A stretch of 64,000 nt of DNA, taken from NCBI RefSeq assembly GCF_016741855.1, contig NZ_JAERRH010000021.1, positions 1 through 64,000 on the forward strand, read 5' to 3'. Source of the stretch: Streptomyces musisoli. GTDB taxonomy: Bacteria > Actinomycetota > Actinomycetes > Streptomycetales > Streptomycetaceae. The notes beneath the pieces are model-generated. The model made no database searches, was not told the origin of the DNA, and saw only the letters and a program-made list of their open reading frames with translations. Positions 45,070 through 52,493 of the stretch are shown here, piece after piece (within the stretch, counting starts at the first letter, position 1; every line of letters begins with the position of its first letter). The translations under genes and the position numbers were made by a program.

Positions 45070-45124
45070 CGGGACAAGGGGTCCGGCGCATCTGTGGAAA
45101 ACACCGTGCGGGAGGATCGCGCAC

Positions 45125-46639
45125 ATGACAGCACTCGACCTCAGCAGCCCCGTGGCCGTCGTCGGCACCGGCACCATGGGCCAGGGAATCGCCCAGGTCG
45201 CGCTGGTCGCCGGGCATCCCGTGCGGCTCTACGACGCCGTTCCCGGGCGGGCCCGGGAGGCGGCCGAAGCGATCGGCGCCCGTCTCGACCGGCTCGTGGA
45301 GAAGGGCCGGCTCGCCGGTGACGACCGGGACGCGGCCCGTGCCCGCCTCGAGCCCGCCGACGGCCTCACCGAACTGGCCGACTGCGCCCTGGTCGTGGAG
45401 GCCGTCCTGGAACGGCTGGACGTCAAGCAGGAACTCTTCCGCGAACTGGAGGACGTGGTCGCCGAGGACTGCCTGCTCGCCACCAACACATCCTCGCTCT
45501 CGGTGACGGCCGTGGGCGGTGCCCTGCGCCACCCGGGCCGCTTCGTCGGCCTGCACTTCTTCAACCCGGCGCCGCTGCTGCCGCTGGTCGAGGTGGTCTC
45601 CGGGTTCGCCACGGACGTCACGTCGGCCACGCGCGCGTACGAGACCGCCCGCGCCTGGGGCAAGACCCCTGTGGCCTGCGCGGACACCCCGGGCTTCATC
45701 GTCAACCGCATCGCCCGCCCCTTCTACGCCGAGGCGTTCGCCGTCTACGAGGCGCAGGCCGCCGACCCCGCGACCATCGACGCGGTCCTGCGCGAGTCCG
45801 GCGGCTTCAGGATGGGCGCCTTCGAACTGACCGACCTGATCGGCCAGGACGTCAACGAGTCCGTCACCCACTCCGTGTGGCAGTCCTTCTTCCAGGACCT
45901 GCGCTTCACCCCCTCCCTGGCGCAGCGCCGGCTGGTGGAGTCCGGCCGGCTCGGCCGCAAGAGCGGGCGCGGCTGGTACGACTACGCCGACGGTGCCGAG
46001 CGGCCCGAGCCGCACACCGCCGACAAGGAGCGGCCGCCCGCCTACATCGTCGCCGAGGGCGGCCTGGGCCCGGCGGCCGAGCTGCTCACGCTGGTCCGCG
46101 AGGCGGGCATCCAGGTCCGCGAGGAGGACGAGGACAACGGCTCCCGCCTGGTGCTGCCCAGCGGCGGTCATCTGGTCCTCGCCGACGGCCAGACCTCCGC
46201 GGAGTTCCGGGACGTCGTCCACTTCGACCTCGCGCTGGACTACCGCACGGCCACCCGGATCGCCCTGTCCGCATCCCAGGACACCTCGCCGCAGACCCTC
46301 GCCGAGGCCATCGGGCTGTTCCAGGCGCTGGGCAAGGACGTCAGCGTCATCGGCGACGTCCCCGGCATGATCGTCGCCCGCACGGTCGCCCGGATCATCG
46401 ACCTCGCCCACGACGCCGTCGCCAAGGGCGTGGCCACCGAGGAGGACATCGACACCGCGATGCGCCTGGGCGTCAACTACCCGCTCGGCCCCTTCGAATG
46501 GGACCGCGGGATCGGCCGCGAGTTCGCCTTCGACGTCCTGGACGAGATGCACGAGCGCGACCCCTCCGGACGCTACGCGCCCTCCCTCGCGCTCTACCGC
46601 CACGCGTACGCCATCGACAAGCGGGAGGGCACCGTATGA
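45125..46639 (+). CDS. paaH: 3-hydroxyacyl-CoA dehydrogenase PaaH
   Basis: 504 residues. A Rossmann NAD domain (VAVVGTGTMGQGIAQVALVAGHPVRLYDA) and a 3HCDH helical domain with catalytic His in HFFNPAPLLPLVEVVSG and Glu/Asn region DTPGFIVNRIARPF are followed by a second 3HCDH C-terminal unit (MIVARTVARIIDLAHDAVAKGVATEEDIDTAMRLGVNYPLGPFEW). This tandem layout is the PaaH/PaaC form that oxidises 3-hydroxyadipyl-CoA to 3-oxoadipyl-CoA. ATG with GGAGG upstream. Its stop overlaps the TetR gene start (ATGA). Confidence 0.95.
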   Translation: MTALDLSSPVAVVGTGTMGQGIAQVALVAGHPVRLYDAVPGRAREAAEAIGARLDRLVEKGRLAGDDRDAARARLEPADGLTELADCALVVEAVLERLDVKQELFRELEDVVAEDCLLATNTSSLSVTAVGGALRHPGRFVGLHFFNPAPLLPLVEVVSGFATDVTSATRAYETARAWGKTPVACADTPGFIVNRIARPFYAEAFAVYEAQAADPATIDAVLRESGGFRMGAFELTDLIGQDVNESVTHSVWQSFFQDLRFTPSLAQRRLVESGRLGRKSGRGWYDYADGAERPEPHTADKERPPAYIVAEGGLGPAAELLTLVREAGIQVREEDEDNGSRLVLPSGGHLVLADGQTSAEFRDVVHFDLALDYRTATRIALSASQDTSPQTLAEAIGLFQALGKDVSVIGDVPGMIVARTVARIIDLAHDAVAKGVATEEDIDTAMRLGVNYPLGPFEWDRGIGREFAFDVLDEMHERDPSGRYAPSLALYRHAYAIDKREGTV

Positions 46640-47223
46640 CCACGGCCAGACGCGACACCTACACGCCCGAGACGCTGCTCTCCGTCGCCGTGCGGGTCTT
46701 CAACGAGCGCGGCTACGACGGCACCTCCATGGAGCATCTGTCCAAGGCTGCCGGCATCTCCAAGTCGTCGATCTACCACCACGTCAGCGGCAAGGAGGAG
46801 CTGCTGCGCCGGGCCGTCAGCCGTGCCCTGGACGGCCTGTTCGCCATCCTGGACGAGGAGCACGCGCGCGCGGGGCAGTCCGTCGACCGGCTGGAGCACG
46901 TCGTGCGCCGCATGGTCGAGGTGCTCATAGCCGAGCTGCCCTATGTGACGCTGCTGCTGCGTGTGCGCGGCAACACGGAGACCGAGCGGTGGGCGCTGGA
47001 GCGCCGCCGCGACTTCGACCACCGGGTCGCCGAGCTGCTGAAGGCGGCGGCGGCCGACGGGGACGTGCGCGGGGACGTGGAGGTCCGCCTGGCCACCCGG
47101 CTGGTCTTCGGAATGGTCAACTCCATCGTGGAGTGGTACCGCCCGGACGCGCGGGGCGCGAGCGGCCAGGAGGTGGCCGACGCCGTCGTCCGGCTGGTCT
47201 TCTCTGGCCTGCGCCAGGCCTGA
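46636..47223 (+). CDS. paaR: TetR family transcriptional regulator, likely PaaR
   Basis: 195 residues. The N-terminal HTH is typical TetR (LLSVAVRVFNERGYDGTSMEHLSKAAGISKSSIYHHVSGKEELLRRAV). The C-terminal ligand domain is in the TetR_C range (VVRRMVEVLIAELPYVTLLLRVRGNTETERWALERRRDFDH). Its position, coupled to paaH and beside paaN, and the nearby repeated ACCGNNCGNNCGGT palindrome make it the probable repressor of the paa genes, released by phenylacetyl-CoA as in known PaaR proteins. Binding itself is inferred. Stops 2 bp from the convergent Lrp gene. Confidence 0.85.
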   Translation: MTTARRDTYTPETLLSVAVRVFNERGYDGTSMEHLSKAAGISKSSIYHHVSGKEELLRRAVSRALDGLFAILDEEHARAGQSVDRLEHVVRRMVEVLIAELPYVTLLLRVRGNTETERWALERRRDFDHRVAELLKAAAADGDVRGDVEVRLATRLVFGMVNSIVEWYRPDARGASGQEVADAVVRLVFSGLRQA

Positions 47224-47225
47224 CC

Positions 47226-47726
47226 TCAGCTGTCGGGCTCCAGGTCCTCCTCCTCGAACACCAGCAGCGTGCGGGTGCTGAGCACCTCGGGGATCGCCTG
47301 GAGCCGGGTCAGTACCAGCTCGCGCAGCGCCCTGTTGTCGGGCGTGTGCACCAGCAGCAGCACGTCGAAGTCACCGCCCACCAGGGCGATGTGAGAGGCG
47401 CCGGGCAGCTGTCTGAGCTGCTCGCGGACCGTGCGCCAGGTGTTCTGGACGATTTTCAGCGTGATGTAAGCGGACGTGCCGTGGCCCGCCCGCTCGTGGT
47501 CCACCCGGGCGCTGAAGCCCCTGATCACCCCGTCCTCGACGAGCCGGTTGATGCGCGCGTAGGCGTTGGCGCGCGAAACGTGGACACGTTCGGCGACGGA
47601 CCGTATCGAGGAACGGCCGTCCGCCTGGAGGATCCGCAGGATGTCCTGATCGATGGCGTCCAGCGGGCGTGGCGGCGGAAGCGCGACACCTTCCCGCGGC
47701 CCTTCGGCCATTTGTTCAGGCTCCAT
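47226..47726 (-). CDS. bkdR: Lrp/AsnC family transcriptional regulator
   Basis: 166 residues. The N-terminal HTH (LDAIDQDILRILQADGRSSIRSVAERVHVSRANAYARINRLVEDGVIRGFSARVD) is followed by a RAM effector domain (HGTSAYITLKIVQNTWRTVREQLRQLPGASHIALVGGDFDVLLLVHTPDNRALRELVL). Lrp-type regulators divergent from branched-chain ketoacid dehydrogenase genes respond to amino acids. The bkdR symbol is by position only. Start at 47726 has GGGAGCGGGG upstream; a second ATG five codons on is possible. Confidence 0.88.
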   Translation of the reverse strand: MEPEQMAEGPREGVALPPPRPLDAIDQDILRILQADGRSSIRSVAERVHVSRANAYARINRLVEDGVIRGFSARVDHERAGHGTSAYITLKIVQNTWRTVREQLRQLPGASHIALVGGDFDVLLLVHTPDNRALRELVLTRLQAIPEVLSTRTLLVFEEEDLEPDS

Positions 47727-47767
47727 GTCCCCCCGCTCCCTCGCCGTGGACGTCCTGCGTTCATTCC

Positions 47768-47799
47768 AGGCTGTGGAGAACCGTTTGTCCACAGCCTGA
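47768..47799. promoter_or_regulatory. Perfect 11-bp inverted repeat containing two DnaA-box-like sequences
   Basis: CAGGCTGTGGA-N10-TCCACAGCCTG in the gap between the Lrp regulator and bkdA. The arms include TTGTCCACA (47786-47794) and the reverse of TTCTCCACA (47773-47781). It could be the Lrp operator, a DnaA-binding site, or an mRNA hairpin. Confidence 0.55.
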
Positions 47800-47827
47800 A
47801 GGCGCCTGTAGCCAAAATGTGCCGACG

Positions 47828-47841
47828 ACCGAACAATCGGT
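47828..47841. promoter_or_regulatory. PaaR-like site upstream of bkdA, one mismatch
   Basis: ACCGAACAATCGGT differs from the site at 45056 only by A for G in the central CG. It lies 60 bp before the bkdA ATG. Confidence 0.6.
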
Positions 47842-47901
47842 AGGTGAGGCGGGTCACAGCCGACACGCCTCCCGTAGCCGCTCCCACGAGGAGGTGCCGT
47901 C

Positions 47902-49074
47902 ATGACGGTTCTGGAGCAGCGGGGCGCGTACCGGCCTTCGCCGCCGCCCGCCTGGCAGCCCCGTATGGACCCCGCGCCGCTGCTGCCCGACGCCGAGCCC
48001 TACCGCGTCCTCGGCACCGAGGCGGCCGGAAAGGCAGACCCCGGCCTGCTGCGCCGGCTCCACGCCGAGCTGGTCCGCGGACGCCGGTACAACACGCAGG
48101 CCACCGCGCTGACGAAGCAGGGCCGGCTCGCCGTCTATCCGTCCAGCACCGGCCAGGAGGCCTGCGAGGTCGCTGCCGCCCTGGCCCTGGAGGAGCGCGA
48201 CTGGCTCTTCCCCAGCTACCGCGACACGCTCGCCGTCGTCGCCCGGGGCGTGGACCCGGTCGAGGCGCTCACCCTGCTGCGCGGCGACTGGCACACCGGC
48301 TACGACCCCTACGCCCACCGGGTGGCCCCCCTCAGCACCCCGCTGGCCACCCAGCTGCCGCACGCCGTGGGCCTCGCCCACGCCGCCCGCCTCAAGGGCG
48401 ACGACGTGGTCGCGCTCGCCATGGTCGGCGACGGCGGCACCAGCGAGGGCGACTTCCACGAGGCGCTGAACTTCGCCGCCGTCTGGCAGGCACCGGTCGT
48501 CTTCCTGGTGCAGAACAACGGCTTCGCCATCTCCGTCCCGCTCGCCAAGCAGACCGCCGCACCCTCCCTGGCCCACAAGGCCGTCGGGTACGGCATGCCG
48601 GGCCGGCTGGTCGACGGCAACGACGCCGCGGCCGTGCACGAGGTCCTCAGCGACGCCGTACGGCACGCGCGCGCCGGTGGCGGCCCGACCCTGATCGAGG
48701 CGGTGACGTACCGCATCGAGGCCCACACCAACGCCGACGACGCCACCCGGTACCGGGGCGACACCGAGGTCGAGGCCTGGCGCGCCCACGACCCGGTCGA
48801 ACTGCTGGAACGCGAACTGACCACGCGCGGCCTGCTGGACGAGGACGCCATTGCCGCCGTCCGGCAGGACGCCGAGACGATGGCTGCCGACCTGCGGGAA
48901 CGCATGAACCGGGACCCCGAACTCAACCCGATGGACCTCTTCGACCACGTCTACGCCGAGACCACCGCCCAACTGCGCGAACAGCGCGCCCTGCTGCGGG
49001 CCGAGCTGGAGGCCGAGCAGGAGCAGCACGGTGAGTCCGGCGAGCCGGGCGCACAGGAAGGCGGCGCCCGATGA
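47902..49074 (+). CDS. bkdA: Branched-chain 2-oxoacid dehydrogenase E1 alpha subunit
   Basis: 390 residues. The thiamine diphosphate-binding motif (GDGGTSEGDFHEALNFAAVWQAPVVFLVQNN), the RYNTQATALTKQGRLAVYPSSTGQEA entry and the phosphorylation-loop-like YRIEAHTNADDATRYR are present. With E1 beta it decarboxylates branched 2-oxoacids from Val/Leu/Ile, giving acyl-CoA starters for branched fatty acids and polyketides. ATG with GAGGAGGTG upstream. Its stop overlaps the bkdB start (ATGA). A second E1 alpha, only distantly similar, begins at 63284. Confidence 0.94.
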   Translation: MTVLEQRGAYRPSPPPAWQPRMDPAPLLPDAEPYRVLGTEAAGKADPGLLRRLHAELVRGRRYNTQATALTKQGRLAVYPSSTGQEACEVAAALALEERDWLFPSYRDTLAVVARGVDPVEALTLLRGDWHTGYDPYAHRVAPLSTPLATQLPHAVGLAHAARLKGDDVVALAMVGDGGTSEGDFHEALNFAAVWQAPVVFLVQNNGFAISVPLAKQTAAPSLAHKAVGYGMPGRLVDGNDAAAVHEVLSDAVRHARAGGGPTLIEAVTYRIEAHTNADDATRYRGDTEVEAWRAHDPVELLERELTTRGLLDEDAIAAVRQDAETMAADLRERMNRDPELNPMDLFDHVYAETTAQLREQRALLRAELEAEQEQHGESGEPGAQEGGAR

Positions 49075-50075
49075 CGACCGTCGCCGTCAAGCCCGCCACC
49101 ATGGCGCAGGCCCTCACCCGCGCGATGCGCGACGCCATGGCAGCCGACCCCACCGTGCACGTCATGGGCGAGGACGTCGGCACCCTCGGCGGTGTCTTCC
49201 GCGTCACCGACGGGCTCGCCAAGGAGTTCGGCGAGGACCGCTGCACCGACACCCCGCTCGCCGAGGCCGGCATCCTCGGCACCGCCGTCGGCATGGCCAT
49301 GTACGGCCTGCGGCCCGTGGTGGAGATGCAGTTCGACGCCTTCGCCTACCCGGCGTTCGAGCAGCTGATCAGCCACGTCTCCCGGATGCGCAACCGCACC
49401 CGCGGCAGGATGCCCCTGCCGATCACCGTCCGCGTCCCCTACGGCGGCGGCATCGGCGGCGTCGAGCACCACAGCGACTCCTCCGAGGCCTACTACATGG
49501 CCACCCCGGGGCTGCACGTCGTCACCCCGGCCACCGTCGCCGACGCCTACGGGCTGCTGCGCCGCGCCATCGCCTCCGACGACCCGGTCGTCTTCCTGGA
49601 GCCCAAGCGGCTGTACTGGTCGAAGGACACCTGGAACCCCGAGCAGCCGACGGATGTGGAACCCATCGGCCGTGCCGTCGTGCGCCGACCCGGCAGCAGC
49701 GCCACGCTCATCACCTACGGCCCCTCGCTGCCGGTCTGCATGGAGGCCGCCGAGGCCGCCCGGGCGGAGGGCTGGGATCTGGAGGTCCTCGACCTGCGCT
49801 CCCTGGTGCCGTTCGACGACGAGACGGTCTGCGCCGCCGTACGGCGCACCGGCCGCGCGGTCGTCGTCCACGAGTCCACCGGGTTCGGCGGACCGGGCGG
49901 CGAGATCGCGGCCCGGATCACCGAGCGCTGCTTCCACCACCTGGAGGCGCCGGTGCTGCGCGTCGCCGGGTTCGACATCCCGTACCCGCCGCCCATGCTG
50001 GAGCGGCACCACCTGCCCGGCGTCGACCGCATCCTCGACGCCGTGGCCCGGCTGCAGTGGGAGGCCGAGGGCTGA
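49071..50075 (+). CDS. bkdB: Branched-chain 2-oxoacid dehydrogenase E1 beta subunit
   Basis: 334 residues. The transketolase pyrimidine-binding part (MGEDVGTLGGVFRVTDGLAKEFGEDRCTDTPLAEAGILGTAVGMAMYGLRPVVEMQFDAFAYPAFEQL) and C-terminal transketolase domain (GWDLEVLDLRSLVPFDDETVCAAVRRTGRAVVVHES) are complete. It pairs with BkdA to form the E1 heterotetramer. Its TGA overlaps the ATG of bkdC by one base. Confidence 0.95.
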   Translation: MTTVAVKPATMAQALTRAMRDAMAADPTVHVMGEDVGTLGGVFRVTDGLAKEFGEDRCTDTPLAEAGILGTAVGMAMYGLRPVVEMQFDAFAYPAFEQLISHVSRMRNRTRGRMPLPITVRVPYGGGIGGVEHHSDSSEAYYMATPGLHVVTPATVADAYGLLRRAIASDDPVVFLEPKRLYWSKDTWNPEQPTDVEPIGRAVVRRPGSSATLITYGPSLPVCMEAAEAARAEGWDLEVLDLRSLVPFDDETVCAAVRRTGRAVVVHESTGFGGPGGEIAARITERCFHHLEAPVLRVAGFDIPYPPPMLERHHLPGVDRILDAVARLQWEAEG

Positions 50076-51514
50076 TGGCTCAGGTGCTGGAGTTCAAGCT
50101 GCCCGACCTCGGTGAGGGACTCACCGAGGCGGAGATCGTCCGCTGGCTGGTCCAGGTCGGTGACGTGGTCACCGTCGACCAGCCGGTGGTCGAGGTCGAG
50201 ACGGCCAAGGCCATGGTCGAGGTGCCCTGCCCGTACGGCGGCGTGGTCACCGCGCGCTACGGCGAGGAGGGCACCGAACTGCCCGTCGGCGCCCCGCTCC
50301 TGACGGTCGCCGTGGGCGAGCCGGCGGCGGAGCCGGAGGGCTCGGGCAACGTCCTCGTGGGCTACGGCACCCAGGCCCCGGCGGCACGACGGCGCCGGGT
50401 CCGGGCGGGCACGGCCACCGCCAACGGGCAGGCCAGGAAGCCCGAGCCCGGCCCGATGACCCCCCACACGCGCGGTACCGCACCGGCCAGGGCACAGCTG
50501 CCCGCGCCCACGCCGGCATCCGCGCCTACGTCGGCATCCGCGCCTACGTCGGCATCCGCGCCCACGCAGGCAGCCGCAGCCGCGCACCCCGCCGCGCCCG
50601 TATCCGCCATGGCGCCCGCCCAGGGACCCGTCCCCGTGATCTCCCCCCTCGTGCGCAGGCTGGCCCGGGACAACGGCGTCGACCTGCGGCAGCTGGCCGG
50701 CTCCGGCCCGGACGGGCTCATCCTGCGCGCGGACGTCGAGAACGTGCTGCGAGCCGGCACCGCGCCCGCCCGTGCGGCCGACGAGCAGGCCGTACCGGCC
50801 CCGGCTGCGGCCCCCCGTGCCGAGGGCGAGGTCCGGATCCCGCTCAAGGGCATCCGCGGCGCCGTCGCCGACAAGCTGTCCCGCAGCCGCCGGGAGATCC
50901 CGGACGCCACCTGCTGGGTCGACGCCGACGCGACGGAACTCCTGCGCGCCCGGGCCGCGATGAACGCGGCCGGAGGCCCGAAGGTCTCCCTCCTCGCCCT
51001 GCTCGCCCGCATCTGCACGGCCGCCCTGGCCCGGTTCCCCGAGCTGAACTCCTACGTCGACACCGACGCCCGCGAGGTCGTCCAGCTCGGCCAGGTCCAC
51101 CTCGGGTTCGCCGCCCAGACCGAACGCGGGCTGGTCGTACCGGTCGTCCGGGACGCCCACGCGCGCGACGCCGAGTCCCTGACCGCCGAGTTCGCCCGGC
51201 TCACCGAGGCAGCCCGCACGGGCACGCTCACACCCGGGGAACTCACCGGCGGGACCTTCACGCTGAACAACTACGGCGTCTTCGGCGTCGACGGTTCCAC
51301 CCCGATCGTCAACCACCCCGAGGCGGCCATGCTCGGCGTCGGCCGCATCATCCCCAAGCCGTGGGTGCACGAGGGCGAACTCGCCGTCCGCCAGGTCGTC
51401 CAGCTCTCGTTCACCTTCGACCACCGGGTGTGCGACGGCGGCACCGCGGGCGGGTTCCTGCGGTACGTGGCGGACTGCGTGGAACAGCCGGCGGTGCTGC
51501 TGCGCACGCTGTGA
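50075..51514 (+). CDS. bkdC: Dihydrolipoyl acyltransferase (E2) of the branched-chain dehydrogenase
   Basis: 479 residues. The N-terminal lipoyl domain has Lys45 in VETAKAMVE. A flexible linker contains three near-copies of SASAPT, followed by a peripheral subunit-binding domain (ISPLVRRLARDNGVDLRQLAGSGPDGLILRADVENVL). The catalytic CAT domain has HRVCDGG (HxxxDG) near the C-terminus and GTFTLNNYGVFG. One lipoyl domain only. It completes the operon except for E3 (lipoamide dehydrogenase), which must be encoded elsewhere. Confidence 0.95.
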   Translation: MAQVLEFKLPDLGEGLTEAEIVRWLVQVGDVVTVDQPVVEVETAKAMVEVPCPYGGVVTARYGEEGTELPVGAPLLTVAVGEPAAEPEGSGNVLVGYGTQAPAARRRRVRAGTATANGQARKPEPGPMTPHTRGTAPARAQLPAPTPASAPTSASAPTSASAPTQAAAAAHPAAPVSAMAPAQGPVPVISPLVRRLARDNGVDLRQLAGSGPDGLILRADVENVLRAGTAPARAADEQAVPAPAAAPRAEGEVRIPLKGIRGAVADKLSRSRREIPDATCWVDADATELLRARAAMNAAGGPKVSLLALLARICTAALARFPELNSYVDTDAREVVQLGQVHLGFAAQTERGLVVPVVRDAHARDAESLTAEFARLTEAARTGTLTPGELTGGTFTLNNYGVFGVDGSTPIVNHPEAAMLGVGRIIPKPWVHEGELAVRQVVQLSFTFDHRVCDGGTAGGFLRYVADCVEQPAVLLRTL

Positions 51515-51584
51515 GAGATGAGCGTGCGCACGCTGTGACGTACGACCGGTCCGGAAGGCGGGGCGGGCAGGACATACTCGAGGA

Positions 51585-52493
51585 GTGACCACCGCACCCG
51601 CCGCCTCCGGGGCGCCCGCGCCGTACGACGCCGTCGTGCTGGCCGGCGGCTCCGCCCGGCGGCTCGGCGGGGCCGACAAGCCCGCGGTCCGGGTCGGGGG
51701 CCGCGCGCTGCTCGACCGGGTGCTCGCGGCCTGCGCGGGCGCCCGGACGACCGTCGTCGTCGCCGCCCCCCGGCCCACCGCCCGGCCGGTGCGCTGGGCG
51801 CGCGAGGAGCCGCCCGGTGGCGGGCCGGTCGCCGCCCTGGAGGCCGGCCTGCGGTGCACCACCGCCGGGCACGTCCTCGTGCTCTCCGCCGACCTGCCCT
51901 TCCTCGAACGAGGCACGGTCGAGCGGCTGCTGACCACCCTTCGGGACACCGGTGCCGACGGCGCGCTGCTCACCGACGCCGACGGCCGCGACCAGCCGCT
52001 CGTGGCCGCCTACCGCACCGCGGCCCTGCACCGCGAGCTGACCGCCCTCGCCGTCACGCACGACGGCCTCACCGGGCTGCCCCTGCGCCGGCTGACCGGC
52101 GCCCTCCGCCTCACCCGCGTCCCCGGCCCGCTCGCGTCCTTCGACTGCGACACCTGGGACGACATCGCCGACGCCAGGGCACGGATCAGGGAGCATGGCC
52201 ACGTGTTGGATGAATGGATCTCCGCAGTCAAGGACGAACTGGGCATCGACCTGGACGTCGACACCGGCGTCCTGCTCGACCTGGCCCGTGACGCCGCACA
52301 CGGCGTGGCCCGCCCGGCCGCCCCGCTGACCACCTTCCTCGTCGGCTACGCGGCGGCGAAGGGCGCGGGCGGCCCGGAGGCCGTCGCCGAGGCCGCCCGC
52401 AGGGCCGCCGCGCTGGCCCTCAGGTGGCAGGAGGAGAGCAACGTGGGCAAGGACGAGAGCAACGGGGGCCCGAGCGCCCCGGACGCCGGATGA
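51585..52493 (+). CDS. mobA: MobA-like nucleotidyltransferase fused to DUF6457
   Basis: 302 residues. Residues 1-~200 are a MobA-type GTP:molybdopterin guanylyltransferase (VVLAGGSARRLGGADKPAVRVGG; SADLPFLERG; DGRDQPLVAAYRT). Residues ~205-290 (LDEWISAVKDELGIDLDVDTGVLLDLARDAAHGVARPAAPLTTFLVGYAAAKG) match DUF6457, found in actinobacterial molybdenum cofactor genes. The product would make the Mo-guanine dinucleotide. GTG start at 51585 just after GAGGA. Coupled to moeA by ATGA. Confidence 0.88.
   Translation: MTTAPAASGAPAPYDAVVLAGGSARRLGGADKPAVRVGGRALLDRVLAACAGARTTVVVAAPRPTARPVRWAREEPPGGGPVAALEAGLRCTTAGHVLVLSADLPFLERGTVERLLTTLRDTGADGALLTDADGRDQPLVAAYRTAALHRELTALAVTHDGLTGLPLRRLTGALRLTRVPGPLASFDCDTWDDIADARARIREHGHVLDEWISAVKDELGIDLDVDTGVLLDLARDAAHGVARPAAPLTTFLVGYAAAKGAGGPEAVAEAARRAAALALRWQEESNVGKDESNGGPSAPDAG

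Noticed and set aside
44978..46603. A long N-terminal extension of PaaN to 1105 residues
   Set aside because: It is antisense to paaH and its sequence has no domain. The ATG at 44977 has a ribosome site and matches the family start.
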